From: Platycnemis pennipes
Lineage: Eukaryota > Arthropoda > Insecta > Odonata > Platycnemididae
Direction of reading: 5' to 3'
DNA: 64,000 nucleotides
Assembly: GCA_933228895.1 (NCBI GenBank)
Contig: OW121847.1
Coordinates: 128,258,350 to 128,322,349 of the forward strand
Of this stretch, positions 33,649 to 43,300 are shown piece by piece (the stretch's first letter is position 1; the number at the start of each line of letters is the position of its first letter). The position numbers were made by a program, and so were the translations under genes. The notes under the pieces were generated by a model. The model searched no databases. It was not told the DNA's origin and worked only from the letters and a program-made list of their open reading frames with translations.

Positions 33649-34764
33649 CTGAAAATGCGTGCAATTAAGTGTGTAGATGGTACCTATATATGAAGGGTTC
33701 GCATGCTCTGAAGCTATATGTACCTATACGTTGTAAAGAGTTTCATTCACTCTGTACAGTAATCTACGCAACAAGGTCATGTAAAACGTAATGCTAATTT
33801 TGCACTTTTGTCAAACCCCTTCCCTCCATTTAACTCTCCTGAAAATTCTTTGAGAAATCACGTTACGCTACAAGGTTTCTTTTCGTCAATGATAAAGCTG
33901 ACGCTTTATGAAGTATGCCATATTTATTTCGCATTACTATTATTTATTCACAGTTTATTATTTGAATTAATATTAACAGGGCATTCTTTCTGGAAAAAAG
34001 ATGGTGGAACCCAGTTGTTGTACATACATAGGAGTTACGTGTCCATAAGCATTGCTCTTTTAAGCAAAGATCTTTCTGGGGTCAAAAGCAGGTTCATTTG
34101 AGAAAATTCCCGCTCAAACATTACTATATGAAATGGCTATTGTATTTTGCCTATCGAAATCAATTTATATCGAAAGAAATGCCACCTCAGTGCCACTATC
34201 GGAAAGTGACTGACAGAAGATACAGGTAGGTAACGTAATTCCCATATTAAATGGGAGAGTTAATTTGTTAAACAGTTCTAATGAGCTTATGATTCATTTA
34301 TACAAGTTTTGGAAATTTACGTGTCTTAAAAACGGTGCCGAAACGTAGTTCCACCGCGATCCGTCAGAAAAAAAGCTCCGATCATTACTATTATGAACAA
34401 AAAATGAATAAATGACCTATCTATCGAGGTAACGGAAGGCTGAATCCCCTCTCATTGTCAGTTAACAACGCACCGTAATGGTTGACCCAAACCCTATCCA
34501 TATGTAAAACATGGTGGCCCCTAAGGAGCAGTTTTCGAGAGCAGGTTATACTTGGAATGTTCCGAAACTTTGACATGCGCGACCGAACTAAGATAGTGTA
34601 AGAAAAGTTTCATGCCGTGTTCAAATTATCTAAAAATGCTGTTTTCTCACTGGAATGTAAGGACCAAGTCATTGCATAGGTATGTAAATAAATTCCGGAA
34701 ATTTACGTGTCCGGAATAGGTACTTCGCAAAATGTGCGCAAATTAAATGAAATTATGTGAACAC
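33649..34764. other. Unassigned stretch
   Basis: Should contain intron or the first exon of the minus-strand gene, but no start exon could be recognised. The 97-codon plus frame at 33808-34101 has no supporting context. Confidence 0.35.
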
Positions 34765-34890
34765 GAAAGTGGTGGGGGTTGACAACATCCCATCAGAATT
34801 ACTGAAGAACCTAGGAGGAGATAGAAGAAAGAGGTATGGGCTTATTAGTAAGATATATGATGCGGGATCTTGGCCGTAGGATTACGTAAA
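34765..34890 (+). pseudogene. LINE reverse-transcriptase fragment
   Basis: The plus strand reads VVGVDNIPSELLKNLGGDRR and continues RYGLISKIYDAGSWP, the region before the RT core of RTE-like LINEs (compare GIDDVPAELIKN in copy A). Only about 40 codons survive. Confidence 0.6.
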
Positions 34891-35027
34891 TAGTGTAAAT
34901 AGGAAACCGAAAAATTAAACTAACCGTCTCAGGGAGGTCGTATAGGCGTATTAAAGATATCAGGCGTATACTAACAACAACAAATTCAAGGATTGAAAAC
35001 TAGCCGGGAATACCTTAGCGGAGTCAC

Positions 35028-35160
35028 CCGCTGAAATGCACGATAGCAGAATTTCCACAGAGAAAAAAATACGCCTTCATGGGACTCGAACCTAATCCTA
35101 GAACTTAATCCTAATCCCCTAAACCTAGAACCTGGATATCTACTAATCCACGGTGGTGAC
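35028..35160 (-). mobile_element. tRNA-derived SINE, minus copy of a head-to-head pair
   Basis: On the minus strand a tRNA-like head with a perfect B box (GGTTCGAGTCCC) is followed by ATTTTTTTCTCTGTGGAAAT and TCTGCTATCGTGC. A small TAGGATTA-type expansion lies before the B box. It shares its body with the plus copy that starts a few bases to the right. Confidence 0.65.
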
Positions 35161-35165
35161 TGAAA

Positions 35166-35280
35166 CCTTGGTAGCTCAATTGGCGAAGTACCTGACCAGA
35201 AATCAGGGAATTCCGGGTTAGAGTTCCGGTCAAGATGGAATTTTTCTCTGAGGAAATTTTGCTATCGTAAAACATAAATA
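35166..35280 (+). mobile_element. tRNA-derived SINE, plus copy of a head-to-head pair
   Basis: Head GGTAGCTCAATTGGCGAAG (A box), CTGACCAGAAATCAGG as an anticodon-arm remnant, GGGTTAGAGTTCC (B box), then GGAATTTTTCTCTGAGGAAA and TTTTGCTATCGT. It does not fold into an intact tRNA, so it is a SINE, not a tRNA gene. Confidence 0.65.
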
Positions 35281-35392
35281 CGGAATTTCCTTTAATATGT
35301 TATTATACATTTCCTTTATTCGTTACCTATAATCCGTTCTCTATTCCATGCTATATTTTCCACATGTTAATAATTCTTCTTTAGGCTGAATG

Positions 35393-35958
35393 GAGGTCCG
35401 CCCAGAGACATTTGGGGGCCAGGCACAACGTTCTCTTTGGGGCCGTCCCCCCTCGGTGAGAAAGCAGGTAATTATAACATCAATTATTGAACAGGGCTGC
35501 CTAACCCATTTGGGATTAATCTAAAGGCTGTTTTGCAGGGTACATTTTTTGTACAATTTCTTGTACAAACGCTTGTATGAGGAAAATTGTACCGTGTAAA
35601 GCGGTAAATTTTGTGAACGCTTGTGCAAATGTCTGAATGACTGAACGGAAAAAAAGAGCCTGTTCTGATTCCATTCAGACAAAAATACAATTTTGTTGTT
35701 TCAAACATTCGTTTGTACAAAAACTTTTATCTTGTAAAGCGGCCTTAATAGACTTTTACAGAAAAATGATCGTGTTTTCGCCGCAAGTCAGCAGAAACCA
35801 GTCGTGAAATTCCCATAACATGAGAAGAAACACAACTTCCTCCTGCCCAGTATTTTTTTGCGATAAGTATAAGTGGCATTTTGTTTTCTTTTTTTTTGGT
35901 CCCTTCCGGGGCTCCCTAAAATTTTGGGCCTGGGGCAAAGTGCCTCAGGGCGGCCCTG
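35393..35958. mobile_element. 566-bp non-autonomous hAT element, perfect 8-bp duplication
   Basis: GCTGAATG lies on both sides (35385-35392 and 35959-35966), the 8-bp duplication of hAT elements. The ends are inverted repeats: left GAGGTCCGCCCAGAGACATT; right, read inward, CAGGGCCGCCCTGAGGCACT. No transposase is present. A second MITE sits inside it. Confidence 0.88.
35525..35745. mobile_element. 221-bp TAA-flanked MITE nested in the hAT element
   Basis: Ends AGGCTGTTTTGCAGGGTACA and, from the right, AGGCCGCTTTACAAGATAAA are inverted repeats flanked by TAA (35522-35524 and 35746-35748). TAA duplication suggests PIF/Harbinger, like the MITE at 13.8 kb. Internal motifs ACAATTTCTTGTACAA and similar are shared with a fragment near 4.45 kb. 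Confidence 0.75.
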
Positions 35959-36111
35959 GCTGAATGCCGTATTTTCCTGGACTAATCTATTATTTTCTTC
36001 TTCCTTCGCCCATCGCTATTTATTCGGCTTCCTGCTCGGAGAAAATTGCGAAAGAAGCGTGAAATGGGCTTAAGACAGAGCCACATAGAAGCGAAAGTGG
36101 CTGCTTGAGGC

Positions 36112-36288
36112 ATGAGTAAAGATAAGAGTTTCCAGGTTCAAAGTCAAGTGGTATCTTTGGCCACACTGAAATGGAAGCGAAATCCAAAACTAATTGTAAA
36201 TTATTCTAGTGGCGGTCCAGGAAAAGAACAAGGTCCTAACTATGAATACGAAAATTTTGACCAGGAAAAGGAACTTAATTTGAAGTAA
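36112..36288 (+). CDS. Small open frame or exon upstream of the NATD1-like gene
   Basis: A 58-codon frame from ATG, starting MSKDKSFQVQSQVVSLATLK and ending YENFDQEKELNLK. A GTAAGT donor overlaps its last codons at 36285, so it could be a first exon in phase 2 rather than a whole small protein. The phase does not fit the best acceptor of the NATD1-like exon 2. No family recognised. Confidence 0.3.
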   Translation: MSKDKSFQVQSQVVSLATLKWKRNPKLIVNYSSGGPGKEQGPNYEYENFDQEKELNLK

Positions 36289-36783
36289 GTTCAATCAACA
36301 CCGATCATAATTAAGGTGTACCTTCATTATTGGGTTAGTAAATGCTTATACATGGTTCAAAGGATTCGCGCTATTGCCGGAAATCTTTTAAGAAAAAGTT
36401 GCCGATCTCCATCTCTTGGCGGTATTGAGCACTATTCAGTAAAGAGCGTAGATGGTGGCGCCCGTGGCGCCTGATGCACATGCGACGAGGCTCTGAAACT
36501 GATGACCTATGCTATACCTGCTGATGGCTATGACGCTAGTGAAATAAGATTATTATCATTATTATGTACTCAAAGAAGTGAAAAGCAAAACATTTGGCAA
36601 CAAAGATTACCGAAATAGGCAACATCCGCAGTATACCTAGTGTTATGTACCATACGGCCTTCATTGACTGCTGAACTGTATTCAAGATATATTCCCGGAA
36701 TAGAACCTTTAGATAAGTGCTACAACCTGAATTTTCCTGTGAGGAATACCTAAAGAGAAATGTAAAGCGAAGTCACTGATGTT

Positions 36784-37634
36784 ATGGACGACCCTAAGGA
36801 AGTAAAGCATAATGAAGCTGAACGGGAATTCTTCATTATTAAAAAAGAAGGTACCGTGGAAGTGTAAATGGTTGAAGCACACTCAATTCAATGAGTGTTA
36901 ATTGTTGCTCTTTGTCTTCTCAACGTATGGAATTTCATGATGAGTTCGGTAATAAAAGATAAATGTTCTGTTATTTGGCTGACATTAGAGGGTGAATTTA
37001 AGCCACAGGACCTGCAATAGATTTTTTTTTAAATTTCTATCGATTTAAATTAAAGACAGTTGACTCTTTACATACTCAATGTTTTCAGGAATTTATTCTT
37101 CCAATTCTAAGTGTAGACTTATTCTTCTGTGTATACGAGGAGCTATAAACTTTTGAAGTACAGAGCTTTCCGAGTGTTGTACCTAACTACATTTTCCAAT
37201 TTTGACAATTTCACAATAATTACATACTTCAAATGCCAAAATGTGTATTGGTGCCCTTAACACTGTGGAATAATTAACTTAAGTTTTTGATATTGATCAG
37301 TGCTATGCCTATTTACTCAGCAGGAAAAGCAGCATTATTTTACGAGTACACAGATAGCAATACTGTGGATTTGAAGCATACCGTCGTGCCTGATAAGTTA
37401 AGAGGAAAAGGATATGGTGATAAACTTGCCCAGGTTGGTGTTAATTTTCAACTACCTAATGACAGTCTGAAGACATCAAATAATGCATTGTTGGTAATTA
37501 CATTTATTTCATTTCAGGCTGCCTTGAATTTTGCTTTCCGAAATAAGTTGAAAGTAAAACTGAGCTGTTCATTTTTGATTCATTATGCTGCAAAAAATGC
37601 TCTTTCAAAAGCTAAATTTAGAATCATGGATTAA
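36784..37634 (+). CDS. NATD1: NATD1-like small acetyltransferase-fold protein, three exons
   Basis: Exons: 36784-36850 (MDDPKEVKHNEAEREFFIIK..), 37324-37433 (GKAALFYEYTDSNTVDLKHT, then VVPDKLRGKGYGDKLAQ) and 37518-37634 (AALNFAFRNKLKVKLSC and on to the stop). The introns, 473 and 84 nt, have GT/AG ends and matching phases (1 and 0). The product is 97 residues, close to the roughly 110 of the vertebrate protein. The order EREFFI, LFYEY, DLKHT-VVPD, then RGKGYGDKLA matches the NATD1 (Gtlf3b) family, a mini-GNAT fold whose RGKG-type loop would hold the acetyl-CoA phosphate. The family's substrate is not known to me. An in-frame TAA lies four codons before the ATG. Exon 2 has a CAGCAG tandem acceptor, so an extra Ala is possible. 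The short second intron is open in frame. Confidence 0.82.
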
Positions 37635-37700
37635 AGACTTGTAACGGCTGTGTAAACTAATGTGGCAAACTCTGTTTATAGAGAAGATGAGCACTAAGTA

Positions 37701-40700
37701 ATGATGGATGAATATATTGATGTGCTGAGCTATTTTTGTCGAGAAAATTTTTTTCACACAGTGAGAAATCTTGCCAGGGAACAAGTTAGCAAACATGAAT
37801 CTTCTAGTGTCATGAAATATTATGCTGCTTTGCCCCTACTTCTATTAAAAAAGATATCAGAGGCTGTGAAAGAACTGAAATCTCTAAGACAAGATCAAGA
37901 AGTTGGTCTTGTAGTAAATTTGGCATTGGTGAGTTGTAGTCGTGTAAACAAAGAGAGTATCACTCATGAGGAACTTAAGGAAATTGAGTCAAATGTCAAT
38001 ACTTTGCGTAAAAGAGCTGGAGAAAAGTCACTAATCCTTGCTGTGACATTTTTTCTTCTTACTGAGAGGCCTAATAAAGCCAGGGAGTATGCTGATAGGC
38101 TTCTTAAGACATTTCCTAATTCTCCCAGAGGTCTCTCCATCTGTGGATGGGTTGAACTTGCCTCTGAAAGTGCCAATAGAAATCAGGTTGCTTATGATTT
38201 TTTTATTAGAAGTCAGAATATTATGCCTGAAAATCTAGATTCTTCTTTGGGACAAATCGTATGCTTGAGGTCCAAGGGGGATATACTTGGTGCTTTAGAG
38301 GTTGTGAATAGGTTGGTTCTACAAAGGCCACACAGTCTGCCCCCTGTAATTGAAAAAGCTAAAGTTTTTATTGCTGAATGTAAATGGGAAGAGGCACATG
38401 AGATGGTAAATACCATTCTTGAAATTGACAATTCCTCCTTGGCTGGACTGCAGTTACTAATTTTGTGTCTGCTCTGTGGTGATGGCAATTTTTCAAAGGC
38501 AGCTATAATGATGAAGAAATACTTCACTGAAGCAGAAAAGATTGAGCCTTCAAATGCCAGGTTGTTTTCAGATATTGCTTTTTCAGTATCTAGAATTTGT
38601 GCTGGTAGTGAGGTTGTTCTCAGTGAAACTCTGAGATTTGCAGAAAAAGCAGCTTCTTTACAGTCTGAAAATTCTGTATTTATGACAGAGATGGGATATC
38701 AGTATTTAAAGCAAGGAATGATTAATGATGCAATGAAAATATTCAGGAGAGCTATGAAAATTGATGAAGTGTCACTGACAGCCCTAACTGGCCTCACTAA
38801 GACACTCATGATGGAGGGAGGTTCTAGCTTGGAACAAGCATTTAAAAATATAAAACTTCTTAATGAAGTAGAGGGTGCTAGCTCTTCACCAGAAATAATG
38901 TTAATGACAGCCATAATGAATAGATTCCATTGTGAGTATGAAAAGTCAAAATATTTGCTTGGAAAAGCTGTATCATTACATTTAAAGACTCTAAAAGGTT
39001 TGACAGTTAGTTCAAAATACCTCAATATCCTTAACCCTGATTTCCTTCTTGATGCTGTTTGTGAGTGTTTAATTGCTACACCTGTGCCTTGTTACAGCCA
39101 GAATTTCTGCCAAGAGATATACTTAATATCCTCCCCTGTTTTACTGAATGCCATTGATGCACTAGAGCTGATGATTAAAGTTTGTCCTGGCATTAAAAGA
39201 ACAAATTTACTTCTTGGCAGAGCAAAGTTTATGGCAGGAGATCTTTCTGGTGCAGTTGGCATTTTGAATGATCTTCTGGGAAAAGGAGGTGCAGATGTTT
39301 CTTCCTCCTATCTCTTACTTGCAAAAATATATTCAGAGACTGGCGAAATGGGTCAGGCTTCTCTCTGTCTTGAATCAGGTTTGAGCTATGACTTTGTTTT
39401 GGGTCAGCATTTATTATATCACCTAGTTTCTGCCCGCATACTTAGAAGTAATAACAACTGGGAAGGTGCTATTAATGCTCTGAAAAAAGCAGTGGGTGTG
39501 TGTGTTCTCAATGAGAAAGAAACATGCTCGTATAAGATACTTTCCTTAAGTGATGAAGTATCTGCACATTTGGAATTAGCTGAGTCTTACTATCTTTCCC
39601 AGAATGAAAATGAGGGGAAAATAGTTTTCAAGAATGCCTTGGATAGGTTCAAAGGTACCTATGAATTGACCAGAATTAAGCTGTCCTATGCCAACATAGC
39701 TTTCATTGGCAAGGAGAATGAAGAGGCATTGTCACTTCTGAATTCCATACCCCAAGACGATCCTTATTATGTACAAAGCCAACAGATATTGGCTGATTTT
39801 TATCTTAGAGAAAAGCATAATAGTGAAATGTATATGTCATGCTATCAAAGTATTGTTAATTGGTGTGGTGAAACATGTAGAAGTTACCTGGTGTATGGAA
39901 ATGCATTGATGTCCATCCAAGAAGTAGAGAAAGCTATTGAAGCATATGAGAAGGCTTTATTGAAAGAACCAGGTAACAAGTTGGTGCTGCATAAAATGGG
40001 GAAAGCCCTCATAAAGGCTCATCATTATGGCAAGGCTGTGAGTTACTTCAAAGAGGGAGCAAAAAATAGTGATAAAGCAGATGTAAAATTTGATTTAGCT
40101 CAGTTGCTTTTAAGAATGAAACAGTTTGAGCGTGCAGAGAAGATGTTAATAAATGAAGTTGATGAAGCAAAGGGAGATGAAGTAATTGATCACTTACATC
40201 GCCTTCGTATGCTTATTCTTTTGTCTAAAGTATACACTGAACTGGATAAACATGAAAATTCAGTAGCTGCACTACGTGAGGCCCTTGAAATACAGCTGTC
40301 TTTGATGCATAGGTCTGAGAGTCCATTTGGGTCGCAAGTTAAAAAGAAAGATGTGGTTGAAGTTTGCATTAAAATTGCTCTCATGTATGCTGACATTGGA
40401 AATTACAGCGAGGCCTTAAGCTTTCTAAAAGATGCTCTTGTCCACGATCCTGAAAATGTTGAAGCTTTGGAAGCAATGTCTAGTTTGCATCTTAAATTTG
40501 GTGATCAAGAACAGTGTCATGCAACATCATCTTCAATATTGAAAATTAGTCCAACAAATGAGCAAGCATACATAACCATGGCTGATTTAGCATTCCACCG
40601 CTTAGATTTTGACACTGCTGCATTTCATTTGGAGCAACTGTTAGAACATTATCCAGCCCATTGGAAGGCATTCGTTAAACTAATTGAAGTGAGGCGTCGA

Positions 40701-41660
40701 TCTGGGAGATTAGATGAGTTACCTTCAGTGGTACGTGGTGACAATGCTTCTGATTCAGGCACACCAACTGGTTTAGCTTACTGTAGAGGACTTCATGCAT
40801 GGTACACAAGAAACCCAATCATAGCTCTTCGTCACTTTCATCTTGCCAAAAGAGATGCTGAGTGGTCTTGGCAATGCATCAATAAAATGATAGAGATATG
40901 CTTGTATCCAGATGGTGACTGTTTACCTGGTGGTGCTTCTGACAGTGGTAAGCTAGTGAATGAAGGGACAGCCGATAGTGGGATTATTGCAGCTATTGGA
41001 ACCGTCAAGCATTTGTTGTCAGAGCAGCTCAAATACTGCCAAAATAAGGATCAAAAGTTTCATTGTCATCTTATGGAAATAATGACACTACTTGCATCTC
41101 GTGAGAAACAAAATGTGGAGCTTGCCATAAAGGAATTAACAGCAATAGCTTCTGCTTCAGATTCTAAAGTTGATCATGTGGGAGTTACACTCTGTTTGGC
41201 AACTGCTCATATCATGTTGCGCCAGGGTTCAAGGGCTAGAAATCACTTGAAACGAGTTGCACGCAACCAATGGAATCCTGAGGATGCTGATAACTTTGAA
41301 CGTGTTTGGTTATTATTAGCTGAACACTACTGTCAGTCTGGAAAAAATGAATCTGCTGCGGAACTGCTTCATCGTACTCTCCAACACAACAAGTCTTGTG
41401 TAAAGGCTCTGGAGCTTTTAGGACAAGTAATGGAAAAAGCCCAATCATACAGTGATGCAGCAGCTAGTTATGAAAATGCATGGAAGATGGGAATGAGAAT
41501 AAACTTATCTGTTGGATATAAACTAGCTCAATGTCACATGAAAGCAAAGCGGTATGCTGAAGCAATAGATGTTTGTCATGAAGTTTTAAAGAGCTTTCCT
41601 AATGAGTCCCGCCTTCGTAAGGAAATATTAGAGAGGTGTCGCCTTGCTTTGAGGACATAA
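37701..41660 (+). CDS. TTC21B: IFT139 / TTC21B intraflagellar transport TPR protein
   Basis: A single uninterrupted frame of 1319 codons, the same length as vertebrate TTC21B (about 1316). IFT139 is a subunit of the IFT-A complex, which drives retrograde transport in cilia and the entry of membrane receptors. The protein is helical TPR repeats from end to end; clear ones are near residues 331-355 (GYQYLKQGMINDAMKIFRRA), 740-790 (AIEAYEKALLKEPGN, then KMGKALIKAHHYGKAVSYF), 899-935 (YSEALSFLKDALVHDPEN) and 1250-1310 (YSDAAASYENAWKMG, then KAKRYAEAIDVCHEVLKSFP). Other family marks are YLNILNPDFLLDAV, LAYCRGLHAWYTRNP, MIEICLYPD and ARNHLKRVARNQWN. No stop or frameshift, so it is probably functional. 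An in-frame TAA just before the first ATG fixes the start; a splice-acceptor-like CTCTGTTTATAG ends at 37681. The lack of introns is unusual for a gene with dozens of exons in vertebrates and suggests an old retrocopy or lineage-specific intron loss. Confidence 0.95.
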   Translation: MMDEYIDVLSYFCRENFFHTVRNLAREQVSKHESSSVMKYYAALPLLLLKKISEAVKELKSLRQDQEVGLVVNLALVSCSRVNKESITHEELKEIESNVNTLRKRAGEKSLILAVTFFLLTERPNKAREYADRLLKTFPNSPRGLSICGWVELASESANRNQVAYDFFIRSQNIMPENLDSSLGQIVCLRSKGDILGALEVVNRLVLQRPHSLPPVIEKAKVFIAECKWEEAHEMVNTILEIDNSSLAGLQLLILCLLCGDGNFSKAAIMMKKYFTEAEKIEPSNARLFSDIAFSVSRICAGSEVVLSETLRFAEKAASLQSENSVFMTEMGYQYLKQGMINDAMKIFRRAMKIDEVSLTALTGLTKTLMMEGGSSLEQAFKNIKLLNEVEGASSSPEIMLMTAIMNRFHCEYEKSKYLLGKAVSLHLKTLKGLTVSSKYLNILNPDFLLDAVCECLIATPVPCYSQNFCQEIYLISSPVLLNAIDALELMIKVCPGIKRTNLLLGRAKFMAGDLSGAVGILNDLLGKGGADVSSSYLLLAKIYSETGEMGQASLCLESGLSYDFVLGQHLLYHLVSARILRSNNNWEGAINALKKAVGVCVLNEKETCSYKILSLSDEVSAHLELAESYYLSQNENEGKIVFKNALDRFKGTYELTRIKLSYANIAFIGKENEEALSLLNSIPQDDPYYVQSQQILADFYLREKHNSEMYMSCYQSIVNWCGETCRSYLVYGNALMSIQEVEKAIEAYEKALLKEPGNKLVLHKMGKALIKAHHYGKAVSYFKEGAKNSDKADVKFDLAQLLLRMKQFERAEKMLINEVDEAKGDEVIDHLHRLRMLILLSKVYTELDKHENSVAALREALEIQLSLMHRSESPFGSQVKKKDVVEVCIKIALMYADIGNYSEALSFLKDALVHDPENVEALEAMSSLHLKFGDQEQCHATSSSILKISPTNEQAYITMADLAFHRLDFDTAAFHLEQLLEHYPAHWKAFVKLIEVRRRSGRLDELPSVVRGDNASDSGTPTGLAYCRGLHAWYTRNPIIALRHFHLAKRDAEWSWQCINKMIEICLYPDGDCLPGGASDSGKLVNEGTADSGIIAAIGTVKHLLSEQLKYCQNKDQKFHCHLMEIMTLLASREKQNVELAIKELTAIASASDSKVDHVGVTLCLATAHIMLRQGSRARNHLKRVARNQWNPEDADNFERVWLLLAEHYCQSGKNESAAELLHRTLQHNKSCVKALELLGQVMEKAQSYSDAAASYENAWKMGMRINLSVGYKLAQCHMKAKRYAEAIDVCHEVLKSFPNESRLRKEILERCRLALRT

Positions 41661-41889
41661 TATTTGTAGTCCTTCCTATTTGCTTTTATTGTAGAAAAGA
41701 AACAAGTATACATAATGAATATCTGTAGTCTGAAAACAATGCTTTGATATTAAAAACTGATAAAAAATGCTTTAAGCATTGCCACCTGACAGATAAGTAT
41801 AGACACCAGCACTGAATATGCTGTATCACTCCTTGTGGAGCATTTGAATGGTTAATTTTTACATTTTTGAGCACCTAATGTAATCTTTC

Positions 41890-41895
41890 AATAAA
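41890..41895 (+). promoter_or_regulatory. Poly(A) signal of the IFT139 gene
   Basis: AATAAA lies 230 bases after the stop codon, followed by T-rich sequence. No genomic poly(A) tract follows, so the sequence gives no direct retrocopy scar. Confidence 0.6.
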
Positions 41896-42774
41896 TTTTT
41901 TTAAAAGAATAACTGAAGCAAAGGTTATTGTTTATTCATATAAGTATTAATCATAACTACTTGGAAATATGAGTAAAACATGAGTGGAGTCATGGAATTA
42001 AAAGTAGTAAGTAACCTAACTCAGGGAAGCATGCCTGCCAACTAGATGAGTGTGCTGATTTCTATGAAATCTGTACTCTGATTTTTCAGAAAAAATGTTC
42101 CTGATTTACATGCAGACATGCTTTTTTCTAGCATGAACTCTTAGTCATCTTGGTACACTTTTTCTACAGTCTCCAGCAGGCTTAACTTGATGTGAGCTTG
42201 TAGAAGATGCTATTGAGCTACTTAAAGAGTGTACTTGATGAGTATACATATTCACATTGACTTTTTTAAGTTAAGTGTTTTTTACAAAGTAAATATAACT
42301 CCTAAAATTCATTTTTTTAAAGTTTAAACTTTAGATACTCTTAAGAAGGACCTTAAGTAACTGGCCAATTTTTACTCCTATTTACATTTACGTAGTGTAT
42401 GAATAAAATTTGGAATTTGAGCATCCCACATGGAAAATATCCCTTAAAATAGAGAAACTTTTAAAAAGTTTTATTTTTATTTCACTGTCACATTTGCAAT
42501 TGCCATTATTATTTGATAGAGCCTAAGACATTTTCACTGTGACTTTTGGGCTTTAGCAAATACTACTGGGAAATGTCTTCATCCCATGGCCAGCACTTTT
42601 TTTTTACTGAGGAACATGTATTTAATACACAATGTGGAGGCAGTAACCAGCTCATGTGAGTATTCTGTAACTTACCTTAAATGTATTGATGTAAGGTCAT
42701 CCCATTATTCCATCGAAATACTTTTGGCCCTCATACTACTTATTATGCAAGTAAATGAACATTTCCCAGCTGTA
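41896..42774. other. Unassigned AT-rich stretch
   Basis: Downstream flank of IFT139. No feature recognised. Confidence 0.4.
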
Positions 42775-42968
42775 CATAAAGGCAGGGTTGGGTAAAACAC
42801 GTAGAATATTATTTTTCTACGTACACATAGAAAATAGTGTACATTATGTAGAATATTTCATATATTATGCAGAATATTATGTTGATTATTTTATTGTCTG
42901 TAAAATAATGTTTTACGTTAAATAAAATGCAGAAAGTTACAATTAAAAAATAAAGTATTACATTGATT

Positions 42969-43032
42969 AGGTGTTGTGGTGGCCTAGTGGGTAGAGTGCT
43001 GAGCTACTGATCAAAGGGTCCCGGGTGATGGA
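42969..43032 (+). mobile_element. tRNA-derived SINE head inside the hAT element
   Basis: GTGGTGGCCTAGTGGGTAGA followed by GTGCTGAGCTACTGATC matches the head of the SINE at 19.7 kb. A decayed B box (GTCCCGGGTGATGG) follows. The body is missing. Confidence 0.6.
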
Positions 43033-43109
43033 GATGGGTTGGGAGACCTAGCGAAATTCATCAGAGATAGCAAAGACTTTTTCGTGTGCCGAGAAACAAG
43101 GGCATCAAA

Positions 43110-43300
43110 AGTCCATCAACCTTTTGGGAGCTTGCTAAACGCAAGCATCTAGGTTTAAGCAATCTTGCAAATAAATTACTTAATGTCCCTGCATCTTTTG
43201 CACAACTTGAAAGAGTGTTTAGTAATTGGTCATATGTACACTGACCGTTAAGGAACAGGCTTAAATATGAAATATCTAAAAGGTTACTAGGTACATGTCT
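43110..43300 (+). pseudogene. hAT transposase C-terminal dimerisation domain
   Basis: The plus strand reads FWELAKRKHLGLSNLANKLL then NVPASFAQLERVFSNW, the WxxLA, L-NVPAS and ERVFS signature of the hAT dimerisation domain, followed after a shift by GTGLNMKY. Stops and frame changes show decay. The minus-strand open frame here is a shadow. Confidence 0.8.

Noticed and set aside
37964..41448. Minus-strand open frames inside IFT139
   Set aside because: Shadows of the long conserved frame on the plus strand.
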